Assembly: GCA_963665925.1 (NCBI GenBank)
Contig: OY762511.1
Span: 2,542,001 to 2,606,000, forward strand
Reading direction: 5' to 3'
Length of the DNA: 64,000 nucleotides
Origin: G963665925 sp963665925
GTDB taxonomy: Bacteria > Bacillota > Clostridia > Peptostreptococcales > Acidaminobacteraceae
Positions 33,891-42,532 of the stretch are shown piece after piece. The position numbers and the translations under genes were made by a program. The notes below the pieces were generated by a model that saw only the letters and a program-made list of their open reading frames with translations, did no database searches and was not told the origin of the DNA. Every line of letters begins with the position of its first letter. Position 1 is the stretch's first letter.

Positions 33891-34316
33891 GGCAAAGTCT
33901 TTGAAAGGAAGTCATATGGAGTTTATTCAGGGCAAGCGTCGGAGCTTGGCAGTTACTTGCTCATAGGCTACAAGGACCAGGTTGTTGGGAGCATAAGCTA
34001 TGCCTGTGAGTATGAGAAGTACGCCTATGCTGAACTCGATATATGGATGCATCATGTAAGTAGCACAGGCAAGGGCTTAGGTGTTGAAGCAATCAATCTT
34101 TTGCTTGCCTTCATAAATCATAAATACGGTATAAGAAATTTTCTAATTCGTCCTTGGATTAAAAACACGAATGCCATTAAGGCATATAAGAAATGTGGAT
34201 TTGAAGAAGTGACACTTGAGAGAATCTTTGAGTTTTATAGCGAAAAAAATATCGAAAAAAACGGACAAGGGGACTATGGCGAAAAAGAGACTGTAAATCT
34301 GTACAGGTATATATGA
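33891..34316 (+). pseudogene. N-terminally truncated or frameshifted GNAT (AAC(6')-like)
   Basis: The frame that is open from 33891 encodes the C-terminal two thirds of an aminoglycoside 6'-acetyltransferase-like GNAT: STGKGLGVEAINLLLAF (acetyl-CoA loop), then LIRPWIKNTNAIKAYKKCGF. No ATG, GTG or well-placed TTG starts this frame before the conserved part; the only ATG with a ribosome binding site (33916) is in another frame and stops after 16 codons. The first ~60 residues of the family are absent. A decayed resistance-type gene is the simplest reading; TTG at 33957 would give a 119-residue remnant. Confidence 0.6.
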
Positions 34317-34346
34317 AATAGAGTTTATAGGACAGAGGGAGACTAC

Positions 34347-35162
34347 ATGATAGCGGGAGATTACATGACGCCACTGCTTAAATTAAGACTCGAAAGTCTT
34401 GTGGACTGCCTGAAGCGCATTCTCGGACAAAATCTTGTGGGGATTTATCTGCACGGTTCTCTGGCTATGGCGTGCTACAATCCAAATTCCAGCGACATTG
34501 ATTTTATCGTCATTGTCAGGCATGATTTTGATGACCTTCAAAAACGACATATTATTAAAGGTTTGATTAAATTGGAAAATGACTTTGACAACATTACGTT
34601 TGAAATGTCAGTAGTCCGACAAGATGTTGTAAATGCAGGTTCACATCCTTTGGATTTTATACTGCATTACTCAAAACTGCATAAAAGGAACTTTACTGAA
34701 GCGGGTCTCTTATGTGAGAATGCAAAAGACCCAGACCTTGTAACGCATCTGGCCTTTATAAAAGAACGGGGAAAGTGTCTTTATGGAAAGCCCATAGGTG
34801 ATCTTGGGATTGAGTATTCAAAATCAGATTATATAGATTCAATACTCAATGATATTAAAGACACCAGGCAAGTGGCGCCCGCAGATCCCGTATCTGCTGT
34901 CCTGAACCTTTGTAGGACGTTGGAGTTCTTAGAAAAAGGGACTCTGAGTTCAAAACGTGAAGGTGGCGATTGGTATGTGGAGTGTTTGACAGGAGAAGAC
35001 AGACAGGCGCTCGTGGCGGTCATGGCTGCATATTCTGGAAAATCACCTGTAGGGGCAATTGAGACAAGGTGTATAGAGCGTTTGATAGACACACTCATGG
35101 CGCAGATTGAAGCCACGCTTAGCAAGCATACAGATATTGATAAAGAAAAGTATGGGGAATAA
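34347..35162 (+). CDS. Aminoglycoside nucleotidyltransferase-like protein (DUF4111)
   Basis: A 271-residue protein with an N-terminal nucleotidyltransferase domain (GSLAMACYNPNSSDIDFIV, the GS...DxD signature near residue 38) and a C-terminal DUF4111 domain, as in AadA/ANT(9) enzymes that adenylylate spectinomycin or streptomycin. Conserved C-terminal features include DPVSAVLNLCRTLEF and SKREGGDWY. Two tandem, nearly identical ribosome binding site plus ATG units (starts at 34347 and 34365) precede it. Resistance to an aminoglycoside is plausible but not established by sequence; such proteins also occur as intrinsic genes in Firmicutes. Confidence 0.78.
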   Translation: MIAGDYMTPLLKLRLESLVDCLKRILGQNLVGIYLHGSLAMACYNPNSSDIDFIVIVRHDFDDLQKRHIIKGLIKLENDFDNITFEMSVVRQDVVNAGSHPLDFILHYSKLHKRNFTEAGLLCENAKDPDLVTHLAFIKERGKCLYGKPIGDLGIEYSKSDYIDSILNDIKDTRQVAPADPVSAVLNLCRTLEFLEKGTLSSKREGGDWYVECLTGEDRQALVAVMAAYSGKSPVGAIETRCIERLIDTLMAQIEATLSKHTDIDKEKYGE

Positions 35163-35163
35163 T

Positions 35164-36126
35164 ATGACTGAAAACGATATGAAGTTCAAAATGGCGCTTG
35201 AAAAACGTGATCGAACAGCACTGGGACAAGTTCCTAAGTCAGACCTCCATAATCATGCGGGCAGAGGCGGGAAGGCAGAGGATATTTCTTTGCATATCAA
35301 GCCTCGTAGAGATCCCTTTGACTCACTGAATGAAATGCAGGTCTGGTTTGAAAATAGTGTGAAAGTACATATTCCATCTGGCGCTGAAGGCTTCCTTCGC
35401 CGGGTGGAAGCAGCATTTATTCAGGCAAGAAGAGATAATATTAAAAGGCTTTCTTTGAGTTTTGGCCTTGGAGATATAGTGGCATTGAAGGGGCTGGTAG
35501 GCTTTTCGAAGACAATCGATGCTTTAAAAAGAAAATACATACCAGAAGCAGAGTTTTTACCCGAACTGGCATTGTTACGATCGGAAATAAGCGAAGAGGA
35601 AGTCGATGTGGTTAAAGACATTATTTCCTTTGGATACTTTAAATCAATAGATATATGTGGAAATGAGAAGGCAGGCAGCCTTGAACGGTATGTTGACCTG
35701 TATAGATTCGCACGTGGAAAACACTTGATTTTGAAAGCACATGTTGGCGAGTTCGGAACAGCTAGAGATGTACTTGAGGCGGTGGAAAAGCTTGAGCTTG
35801 ATGAAGTGCATCACGGTATTGCGGCAGCAAGCACACTGGAAGCCATGCGCTTTTTGAGCGACAACAAGATTATTCTGAATGTGTGTCCAACAAGCAATAT
35901 CATGCTCAAAAGAGTGGAGAACTATAGATGTCATCCCATAAGAAAACTATTTGACCATGGTGTACCAGTCACAATTAACACCGATGACCTGTTGATTTTT
36001 AACGCATCGGTATCCGATGAGTATCTGAATTTGTATGACAGTAATGTGTTCTCAACTGAAGAGCTGAATCATATCAGGAGCAATGGTTTGAACGCATATG
36101 GTAAATACCAGGACCTTGTGTTATAA
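35164..36126 (+). CDS. Adenosine deaminase-family hydrolase
   Basis: A 320-residue TIM-barrel hydrolase of the adenosine deaminase family. Metal and catalytic residues are visible: His-x-His in KSDLHNHAGRGG near the N-terminus, the His in LKAHVGEFG, the HH pair in DEVHHGIAAA, and NTDDLLIF with the C-terminal metal Asp. The family deaminates adenosine or related compounds, including aminoglycoside-unrelated nucleoside antibiotics. ATG 35164 follows the stop of the preceding gene by one base, so the two are coupled; an open frame to 35107 lies inside that gene. The start of the conserved domain is shorter than in classical ADA. Confidence 0.8.
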   Translation: MTENDMKFKMALEKRDRTALGQVPKSDLHNHAGRGGKAEDISLHIKPRRDPFDSLNEMQVWFENSVKVHIPSGAEGFLRRVEAAFIQARRDNIKRLSLSFGLGDIVALKGLVGFSKTIDALKRKYIPEAEFLPELALLRSEISEEEVDVVKDIISFGYFKSIDICGNEKAGSLERYVDLYRFARGKHLILKAHVGEFGTARDVLEAVEKLELDEVHHGIAAASTLEAMRFLSDNKIILNVCPTSNIMLKRVENYRCHPIRKLFDHGVPVTINTDDLLIFNASVSDEYLNLYDSNVFSTEELNHIRSNGLNAYGKYQDLVL

Positions 36127-36283
36127 CGATGAGTGCTAAAGCCAATATTTGAGGCAAAAGGGTGCAATAAAAGCGTCCACGTTTATGGTAGAATATAACA
36201 TATATGCGCTGTTGTATGTAGGTGGAAGTTTGCGAATGCAGCATGTTTTTGCTCTAAAATCCATATAAGTAGAGGAAATCCTA

Positions 36284-36826
36284 TTGAAGGCAAATCGATA
36301 TGAAAAGAAAATCAAGAAAATCAGACGAGAAAAGCGAGAGCGCAGGAAAGCCTACAGGTGGATTTCCAGACTTTTTGGCCTGATTGTCGGACTGACTTTT
36401 GTCAGTTTCACATTAGCAATTCTTACTAAGAATCCAGGACTCCTGTTTGGCTATGCAGTGGAGCTGCATTTTACACTTTTTGGGCTATTGGGTTTTCTGG
36501 TTTTATTGGAGCAGATATTTTCTCAGGAAAAAAGCATAAAGGTACTTGGAATCAGTGTTCTGTTTACCATTGTAGGTGTAATGTCCATATCGACAAGCTG
36601 GAATCTGACGTTAGATATTCCGAAATATGTACTGTTCGATGCCTATGAGACAAAATCAGTTCGTGTGGAGTCTCTTAATTACAGAAAGTATGAAACCATT
36701 CTGATTACGCCAGATGAAACATACGTGTTCCATTCAAGTTCCAAGGCAATACCCGACGCGGATATACTGGAAATAGACTATTTGCCAAAATCTAAGATTG
36801 TACTTGATGCACGGGCTGTTGAATAG
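36284..36826 (+). CDS. Membrane protein of unknown function
   Basis: A 180-residue protein with a very basic first 25 residues, then three hydrophobic segments (about residues 31-50, 60-78 and 87-105) and a ~75-residue soluble C-terminus. I do not recognise the family. The start is TTG 36284 with AGAGGAAA upstream; no in-frame ATG lies near. The basic N-terminus suggests it is cytoplasmic. It is followed after 53 bases by the cupin gene. Confidence 0.6.
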   Translation: MKANRYEKKIKKIRREKRERRKAYRWISRLFGLIVGLTFVSFTLAILTKNPGLLFGYAVELHFTLFGLLGFLVLLEQIFSQEKSIKVLGISVLFTIVGVMSISTSWNLTLDIPKYVLFDAYETKSVRVESLNYRKYETILITPDETYVFHSSSKAIPDADILEIDYLPKSKIVLDARAVE

Positions 36827-36879
36827 CGGTGTGCGATAGGGTGAAAAATGATAAGATCAATGAAATTTCGAGGTGGGAT

Positions 36880-37233
36880 ATGAAGACAATTTTTCCGGAA
36901 GCAATTACGAATCTGCCATTAGCAGATATTCCGATTAAGGGGTTAACGGCATACATTTCACAGGGCAAGGGGCATCAGATACTTTACATGGCGTTTGAAG
37001 AGGATGTTGATTTGCTCGAACATGCCCATGATGCGCAATATGGCGTGGTGTTAAACGGTCAGATAGATCTTTTCATTGATGGCGTTGAGACGAGCTTTGT
37101 AAAAGGGGACCAGTATTACATACCTGCTGGTATACCGCATTCTGGAAAAATCCATGCGGGATATGCGGATATAACCTTTTTTAATGAGGAAAATCGCTAT
37201 GGTGTGAAAGAAGCAGATACAGAAAATGACTAA
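36880..37233 (+). CDS. Cupin-domain protein
   Basis: A 117-residue single cupin barrel. Motif 1 includes EHAHDAQYGVVLNGQIDL, motif 2 is YYIPAGIPHSGKI; the metal-binding His residues are present. ATG 36880 follows GAGGTGGG. Small cupins of this type bind a metal and a small ligand, or act as sugar or polyketide enzymes; function here is unknown. Confidence 0.75.
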   Translation: MKTIFPEAITNLPLADIPIKGLTAYISQGKGHQILYMAFEEDVDLLEHAHDAQYGVVLNGQIDLFIDGVETSFVKGDQYYIPAGIPHSGKIHAGYADITFFNEENRYGVKEADTEND

Positions 37234-37417
37234 TATAACAGCCCCTAAGCATATAGAAGGGGTTGTTTTGCATAGACGCGGGAATGCATGCATTTGAGAA
37301 AATCAGCCTGGCAACATAAGCGTGGTGAGCTCTGCTGTTCCTTTCCTGTATAGCTATGCAGATGGGCATTCAATGAGGAAGGGAATAGGCGTGCAATTGT
37401 CTATAAAGGAGAAGGCT

Positions 37418-37927
37418 ATGGATTACAGTATTGACCCTATGCAAAAGGAAGATTGGGAAGAGGTCGGAAGAATATATCTTGAAGGCATAAGGACGGGCAA
37501 CGCAACCTTTCAGACTGAAATTCCAACCTGGCAAGCATGGGATGAGGGGCATTGTCAAGCGTGCAGACTGGTTGTAAAATCAGATGGGAAAGTTGCTGGC
37601 TGGGCTGCACTGAGCAAGATTTCAAACCGAGCGGTTTACGCAGGTGTTGCAGAAGTGAGTATTTATATGGACCCGGTGTACAAGGGGCGAGGCTTTGGAC
37701 AGAAGCTGCTGAGTGCAATGGTTGACCTCTCTGAAGAAAAGGGCTACTGGACTTTGCAGGCAGGGATATTTCCGGAGAATATCGCGAGTATTAGAATTCA
37801 TGAGAAGTGTGGGTTCCAAGTTCTTGGCGTTCGAAAAAAACTTGGTAAAATGACGTGTGGAAAGTGGCGCGATGTGGCTTTTCTGGAACGCCGGAGCACA
37901 ACCGTTGGAATAGATTCATCCGACTGA
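37418..37927 (+). CDS. GNAT N-acetyltransferase (phosphinothricin acetyltransferase-like)
   Basis: A 169-residue GNAT of the PAT/MnaT (Pat/YncA) type. It has the subgroup motif EGIRTGNATFQTEIPTWQAW, the acetyl-CoA loop VYKGRGFGQKLLSAMV, and IFPENIASIRIHEKCGFQVLGVR. Relatives acetylate methionine sulfone/sulfoximine or phosphinothricin. AAGGAG precedes ATG 37418. Single-gene unit. Confidence 0.83.
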   Translation: MDYSIDPMQKEDWEEVGRIYLEGIRTGNATFQTEIPTWQAWDEGHCQACRLVVKSDGKVAGWAALSKISNRAVYAGVAEVSIYMDPVYKGRGFGQKLLSAMVDLSEEKGYWTLQAGIFPENIASIRIHEKCGFQVLGVRKKLGKMTCGKWRDVAFLERRSTTVGIDSSD

Positions 37928-37987
37928 TAGTAAGGCATTTTCTTTCATAGTAGGGGTGAACCGTCTCGTCTGGAAAAGGAGAATTGA

Positions 37988-38689
37988 ATGAAGCGAATTG
38001 GCATGTTAGGTGGTATGAGCTGGGAGTCATCCCTTGAATACTATAAGAATATCAATGAAGGTGTAAAGGCGCGGCTGGGCGGATCGCATTCGGCAAACTG
38101 CCTCATGTATTCTTTTGACTTTGAAGAGATTGAGACGCTCCAAAGTGCAGGCAAGTGGCGCGAGCTTACGGAAATAATGGTCTCTGAAGCGCAAAATCTT
38201 AAAAAAGCTGGCGCGGCGTTTATCGTGATTTGCACCAACACAATGCATCTTATGTCAGATGCAATCGAGCAGGAGACAGGCTTGAAGGTTCTGCACATCG
38301 CAGAAGCGTCTGCAGAAGAAATCTTAAGACGTAAAGTCAATAAAGTACTGCTTCTTGGAACGAAATATACCATGGAAGGTGACTTTTATAGAAATCGGCT
38401 TGAAGCCCGAGGCATTTGTGTCGAAATACCAGAGGCATCAGACCGTCAAATTGTCCATGATATTATTTTTAAGGAACTTGTACGCGGTGAGATTAATGAT
38501 GAAAGCAAACGGAAGTATGTTGAAATCATTGAGAAATCTGCTCAAAGTGGTGTTCAAGGGGTGGTGCTGGGTTGCACTGAAATACCCCTTCTTATATCGG
38601 AAGCAGATGTGTCATGCCATGTTTTTGACACCACAGCAATTCATTCAGAAGCCGCAGTCGACTATGCCTTCAGTGAAGAAGGGCTATAG
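37988..38689 (+). CDS. Aspartate/glutamate racemase family protein
   Basis: A 233-residue cofactor-independent racemase. It begins IGMLGGMSWESSLEYYK, contains the first catalytic Cys in IVICTNTMHLM and the second in GVVLGCTEIPLL, as in YgeA-type broad-substrate racemases. AAAAGGAG precedes ATG 37988. It probably racemises an amino acid such as Asp, Glu or homoserine; YgeA relatives are most similar. Confidence 0.87.
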   Translation: MKRIGMLGGMSWESSLEYYKNINEGVKARLGGSHSANCLMYSFDFEEIETLQSAGKWRELTEIMVSEAQNLKKAGAAFIVICTNTMHLMSDAIEQETGLKVLHIAEASAEEILRRKVNKVLLLGTKYTMEGDFYRNRLEARGICVEIPEASDRQIVHDIIFKELVRGEINDESKRKYVEIIEKSAQSGVQGVVLGCTEIPLLISEADVSCHVFDTTAIHSEAAVDYAFSEEGL

Positions 38690-38756
38690 TCAGGGCACAG
38701 GGTTACATATATCCAGATATGATTTGAGATTTAAATAGAAGGAAGCTGATGGAAGA

Positions 38757-39209
38757 ATGGACCTGAGAAAAGCAAAACGCAAGGAGTCGGACCTATTGAA
38801 CCACATTGCCTTTGAGTCAGAAGGCATTTGGGGTGAAGACGCAAATTATATGGAACGCTTCAGTAAGGAATACAAAGTAACCGAGAAGATGATTGAGACC
38901 GATTATGTCCGCATTATGGAGTCAGGTGAAGATATTATCGGTTTCTTTGTGGTGCTTAAGGAAGATCCCGTGCCGGAACTTGAGATGTTTTATATAGCCA
39001 AACCCTTTATTGGAAAAGGCTTTGGAACCATTCTTTGGACATTGATGGTCGAGTTTTGTCGTCAAGCGGGGTTGAAGAAAATTGCACTGGTTGGGAGTCA
39101 GGACGTTGTGGACTTTTATAGGAAAATGGGGGCCCAGGAAGTCGAGAAAATCGAATCGCTTTTGAAAACGGGAAGAATCGTGACGAAATTTGAATACAGG
39201 GTACAATAA
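38757..39209 (+). CDS. GNAT N-acetyltransferase
   Basis: A 150-residue GNAT. The acetyl-CoA binding motif reads FYIAKPFIGKGFGTILW, followed by ALVGSQDVVDFYRKMGAQ. GAAGGAAG lies upstream of ATG 38757. Substrate unknown. Confidence 0.75.
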   Translation: MDLRKAKRKESDLLNHIAFESEGIWGEDANYMERFSKEYKVTEKMIETDYVRIMESGEDIIGFFVVLKEDPVPELEMFYIAKPFIGKGFGTILWTLMVEFCRQAGLKKIALVGSQDVVDFYRKMGAQEVEKIESLLKTGRIVTKFEYRVQ

Positions 39210-39260
39210 ATCTTAAAATGCTTGAGTCTCTCATTAGACAGAAAAGAAAGGGAGCGCGAT

Positions 39261-39776
39261 ATGGAAAGAGAATTTGACATACTCATGGGAATTGAAGAAG
39301 ATAAATCAATGCCTGTAATGAAGCGAATCGCAGTACGCGCAGTCATTGTTGAAAATGAGAAAATATTAATGCTAAAAAGCAATCGAGGCGACTACAAGCT
39401 GCCGGGAGGCGGTGTTGAAAAGAACGAAGACTTCAGCAGTGCCCTGGTTCGGGAAATCAAAGAGGAGACCGGCTATGCAAATGCATCTGTAAAACATGAA
39501 ATCGGTAGGGTGATAGAACGCAGAGTTGACAGTTATGATGACAGCAAACTGTTTGAAATGCACTCCTACTATTATGTCTGCACTCTCAAAGAAGAAAAGT
39601 CAGAGCAGGACCTTGATCCCTATGAAAAAGCCTTGGGATTTGAACCTGTCTGGCTGTCCATGGAAGAAGCCATCAGACTGAATGGTATGTATATGAAAAG
39701 GCATCCGGAATCAGTCGGATGGACAAAACGTGAAAATCTTGTCCTTAGAAGCCTGTTGGAGTCTGAAGGTCTGTAA
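39261..39776 (+). CDS. Nudix hydrolase
   Basis: A 171-residue Nudix protein with a complete Nudix box from GGGVEKNED to REIKEETGY (residues ~52-74). Such enzymes cleave nucleoside diphosphates linked to another group. ATG 39261 follows AAAGGGAG; the longer frame from a TTG at 39222 is less likely. Substrate unknown. Confidence 0.85.
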   Translation: MEREFDILMGIEEDKSMPVMKRIAVRAVIVENEKILMLKSNRGDYKLPGGGVEKNEDFSSALVREIKEETGYANASVKHEIGRVIERRVDSYDDSKLFEMHSYYYVCTLKEEKSEQDLDPYEKALGFEPVWLSMEEAIRLNGMYMKRHPESVGWTKRENLVLRSLLESEGL

Positions 39777-39804
39777 GACTTGCTTGACATCTGAATTAGG
39801 CAAG

Positions 39805-39833
39805 TTGTAAAACAACCGTGAAAGTGTTAGAAT
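39805..39833 (+). promoter_or_regulatory. Promoter for the methyltransferase gene
   Basis: TTGTAA, 17 bases, TAGAAT; 80 bases before the GTG start. Confidence 0.55.
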
Positions 39834-39913
39834 AAAACCCTTGTATGGACTTGGGAATGCTAATGAAGCCCATACGATTTGAGTTCAAAGCACCAGTTTG
39901 AGTGGAGGGTTAA

Positions 39914-40861
39914 GTGACAAGTCGAAAGTTTATTTATAACGTAAATTACGCTGAATATGAGCAGACGCTTTGTGCAATCGAAAAGAGGGCCTTGTTCAAT
40001 TCAGATTTGAAAGAGAAAGTCTTCTTTTCTGATATTGAAGTGGATCCTTCCACAAGCTCATACATAAAAAACAGACTTAGTCTTCTTCATCATGCTTCAA
40101 AATATGAGGACTTACTGATGAAGATAAAGCAGGATGAGACGTTCGAATCGGGATTCAATATAAAATACATCAAACTCGTTAGCGGCGATCCCTACGCACA
40201 AAAGAGAAATTCACTGTGCAAGGAGATTATTGCTTTACGAAGCGAGACACCGGACTATAAGTCAAAAGGGCTTGTTTACGGTGTAACCCATTTTCAGGAC
40301 CAGTGGTATTTCGGGGTGCTGATGAAAAACAGCAGGACTTGGCGCGTTCACGACAATAGGCCATATACCTATTCGAATTCTTTAAAAATGAACATGGCAA
40401 AGGTTTTGATAAATCTCGCTGGAAAGGGTGATTTGTCAAAAACGATTGTCGACCCGTGCTGTGGTGCGGGGACGGTGCTGCTTGAGGGGTGCTTTGCCGG
40501 ATATGCCATGACCGGAGCGGACATTAGCTGGAAGACCGCAAAAAATGCGCGTGAGAACTTGGCGCACTTTGGATATGATGCTCCGGTGTATCACCGGGCC
40601 ATTCAAAACATTAGCGCTGAGTTTGATTGTTCGGTTGTCGATTTGCCCTATGGGCTCTACTCTCAGACCACTCCAGAGGAACAGCAGGATATTATCAGAA
40701 ATGCAAAGCGGATTTCCAGACGATTGGTGGTGATTTCATCGGAAGATATCAGTACCATGCTGCGTGCGGAGAAGCTGAAGGTGGTTGACAGCTGCCAGTA
40801 TATCAAAAGTATCAACAGAAGGTTCACGAGGTACATCTATGTCTGTGAGCATGATGTATAG
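39914..40861 (+). CDS. Class I SAM-dependent methyltransferase, RNA methylase-like (UPF0020/TRM11 type)
   Basis: A 315-residue protein. The N-terminal ~150 residues are like the substrate-recognition part of TRM11-type proteins; the C-terminal methyltransferase domain has the SAM-binding motif IVDPCCGAGTVLLEG and the catalytic tetrapeptide region VDLPYGLYS, in the place of the DPPY motif of N-methylases. Start GTG 39914 follows GGAGGG. It probably methylates a guanosine or adenosine base in tRNA or rRNA. A second related protein is at 62177-63193. Confidence 0.78.
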   Translation: MTSRKFIYNVNYAEYEQTLCAIEKRALFNSDLKEKVFFSDIEVDPSTSSYIKNRLSLLHHASKYEDLLMKIKQDETFESGFNIKYIKLVSGDPYAQKRNSLCKEIIALRSETPDYKSKGLVYGVTHFQDQWYFGVLMKNSRTWRVHDNRPYTYSNSLKMNMAKVLINLAGKGDLSKTIVDPCCGAGTVLLEGCFAGYAMTGADISWKTAKNARENLAHFGYDAPVYHRAIQNISAEFDCSVVDLPYGLYSQTTPEEQQDIIRNAKRISRRLVVISSEDISTMLRAEKLKVVDSCQYIKSINRRFTRYIYVCEHDV

Positions 40862-40947
40862 ATCCTGCAGGAAGATTATGAATTTGAATCAAGGCACTGA
40901 CCAAATTGTCTTTTAGCCTCCGTTCACTTATATTCAAGCCATATTTT

Positions 40948-40980
40948 AAGCCGCCTTGTAAAATCCAAAGCGGCTTTCTA
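40948..40980 (+). terminator. Hairpin after the methyltransferase gene
   Basis: AAGCCGC pairs with GCGGCTT around a 15-nt loop, then TCTAATT. Weak but likely terminator. Confidence 0.6.
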
Positions 40981-40984
40981 ATTG

Positions 40985-41102
40985 TCTAGGGGTTCCCCTT
41001 GTCCGGTTTAAAGAGGGTGCTCAGCTGGCATTGCCAGCGTCGAAGGGAACCGTAGGAAAACGTATACGTTTCACATAGCGAAGCGCTGAAAGCGCCTTTT
41101 TT
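40985..41102. other. Folded convergent intergenic segment
   Basis: Several self-complementary stretches follow one another: GGTTCCC (40991-40997) with GGGAACC (41045-41051), GCTGGC/GCCAGC at 41024-41038, a 14-base palindrome AAACGTATACGTTT (41058-41071), and GCGCT/AGCGC (41083-41095) followed by CTTTTTT. The last is a terminator for the plus strand. The rest may be terminator structure for both converging genes or a small RNA. Confidence 0.45.
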
Positions 41103-41105
41103 AGG

Positions 41106-41948
41106 CTATTCTTTCTTGTCCCTTTTATTCTTGCCCTTTTTCTTATCTTTCTTATACGCTTTTGCAATTTCAGAGGCAACATCAGGCACGTGCTTCATGG
41201 ATTCGATGGGTGGTCTCACATAGCCCGTATTGACTTGTCGCTCTGGGAGCACAAGCTTTTTCTTTTTAACCTCATTGTAAGGAATCATGGAGAGCAAATG
41301 GCTGATGCAGTTAACGCGCGCATTTCTTTTGACATCGGATTCGATGACGTACCAGGGTGAACTTTCCGTGTCGGTATACTGGAACATGATATCCTTGGCT
41401 TTTGAGTAATCAACCCATTTTGAACGTGCTTCAAGATCCATGTCGCTGAGTTTCCACCGCTTGGTCTTGTCGTTGATCCTTTGCTGGAATCGTCGTTCCT
41501 GTTCTTCATCACTTACTGAGAACCAATACTTGATCAGAATGATGCCTGATCGAATGAGCATGTCTTCAAATTCGGGGACGGATTTTAGAAACTCCCAGTA
41601 TTCTTCGTCACTGCAAAAGCCCATGACCCGTTCAACGCCAGCTCGGTTGTACCAGCTTCTGTCAAAGAGCACCATTTCGCCTGCGCTTGGCAGGTGGGGG
41701 ACATAGCGCTGGAAATACCACTGTGTACGTTCCTTTTCAGTCGGCTTTGCCAGGGCGACGACTCTGCATGATCTGGGATTGAGGCTTTCTGTAATCCGTT
41801 TTATGGCACCGCCTTTGCCGGCTGCGTCTCTGCCTTCGAAAAGGACAACAACCTTCAAGCCTTCATGTACAATCCACTCCTGCAGCTTTACCAGTTCTAT
41901 TTGGAGCTCGGCGAGTCTTTGTTCATATGTTTCCCTCGATAGTTTCAT
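41106..41948 (-). CDS. ppk2: Polyphosphate kinase 2
   Basis: A 280-residue PPK2 that transfers phosphate between polyphosphate and nucleotides. Walker A is FEGRDAAGKGGAIKRI, the lid/Walker B region includes VLFDRSWYNRAGVERVMGF, and the C-terminal domain has DDSD-type basic residues ending with a Lys-rich tail (KAYKKDKKKGKNKRD). Its length fits class I/II PPK2. The tail is unusually basic and may bind polyphosphate. It is monocistronic. Which nucleotide it prefers cannot be read. Confidence 0.93.
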   Translation of the reverse strand: MKLSRETYEQRLAELQIELVKLQEWIVHEGLKVVVLFEGRDAAGKGGAIKRITESLNPRSCRVVALAKPTEKERTQWYFQRYVPHLPSAGEMVLFDRSWYNRAGVERVMGFCSDEEYWEFLKSVPEFEDMLIRSGIILIKYWFSVSDEEQERRFQQRINDKTKRWKLSDMDLEARSKWVDYSKAKDIMFQYTDTESSPWYVIESDVKRNARVNCISHLLSMIPYNEVKKKKLVLPERQVNTGYVRPPIESMKHVPDVASEIAKAYKKDKKKGKNKRDKKE

Positions 41949-42055
41949 GGTGTACCCCTCCTGTGCTATTTTCTATATTCATACCCAATGTGAATTGATA
42001 TTCTCAGTCTGGTTTGATACAGTCATATGGAGTTCATAAAAGAGGAGTGAAAAGA

Positions 42056-42526
42056 ATGGAATGTATTTATTTGGCGGGTGGATGTCTATGGGGTGTGCAA
42101 GCCTTCTTGAGGACTCTTCCAGGAGTCGTGGAGACAGAAGCGGGGCGTGCCAATGGAAGCACTTGTGTACTTGAAGGGCCCTACGACGGCTATGCAGAGT
42201 GTGTAAAGACTATTTTTGATCCCAAGAGGGTTACCGTTGAAGAGCTCATGGGCTACCTGTTTGAAATAATTGATCCTTACAGCATAGACCGTCAGGGTCA
42301 GGATGTGGGCAAAAAATACAGAACCGGTGTATACAGCGAAAATCCGGATCATTTGGAGCGGGCGAGCGCGTTCATAAACGAAAGAAGCGACAGGGACCGT
42401 ATAGTTGTCGAGGTCCTGTCGCTTGATAATTATGTAAGAAGTGCTGATGCGCATCAGGACCGTCTTGAAAGATGTCCCGGAGACTACTGTCATATTCCCG
42501 TTGAACTGCTCAGTAAGTATAAATGA
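42056..42526 (+). CDS. msrA: Peptide methionine sulfoxide reductase MsrA (Cys form)
   Basis: A 156-residue cytoplasmic MsrA. It has LAGGCLWGVQAFLRTLPGVV with the catalytic Cys (GCLWG, Leu in place of the usual Phe), EIIDPYSIDRQGQDVG, and at the C-terminus ERCPGDYCHIP with resolving Cys candidates. ATG 42056 follows GAGGAG. A second MsrA, with selenocysteine at the same position, is at 55509-56363; the two are only distantly alike. It ends 6 bases before the convergent kinase gene. Confidence 0.9.
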   Translation: MECIYLAGGCLWGVQAFLRTLPGVVETEAGRANGSTCVLEGPYDGYAECVKTIFDPKRVTVEELMGYLFEIIDPYSIDRQGQDVGKKYRTGVYSENPDHLERASAFINERSDRDRIVVEVLSLDNYVRSADAHQDRLERCPGDYCHIPVELLSKYK

Positions 42527-42532
42527 CATGAA

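Noticed and set aside
33891..34316. Second selenoprotein (in-frame stop in the GNAT)
   Set aside because: The upstream stop is TAA and no start lies before it; the gene is truncated, not recoded.
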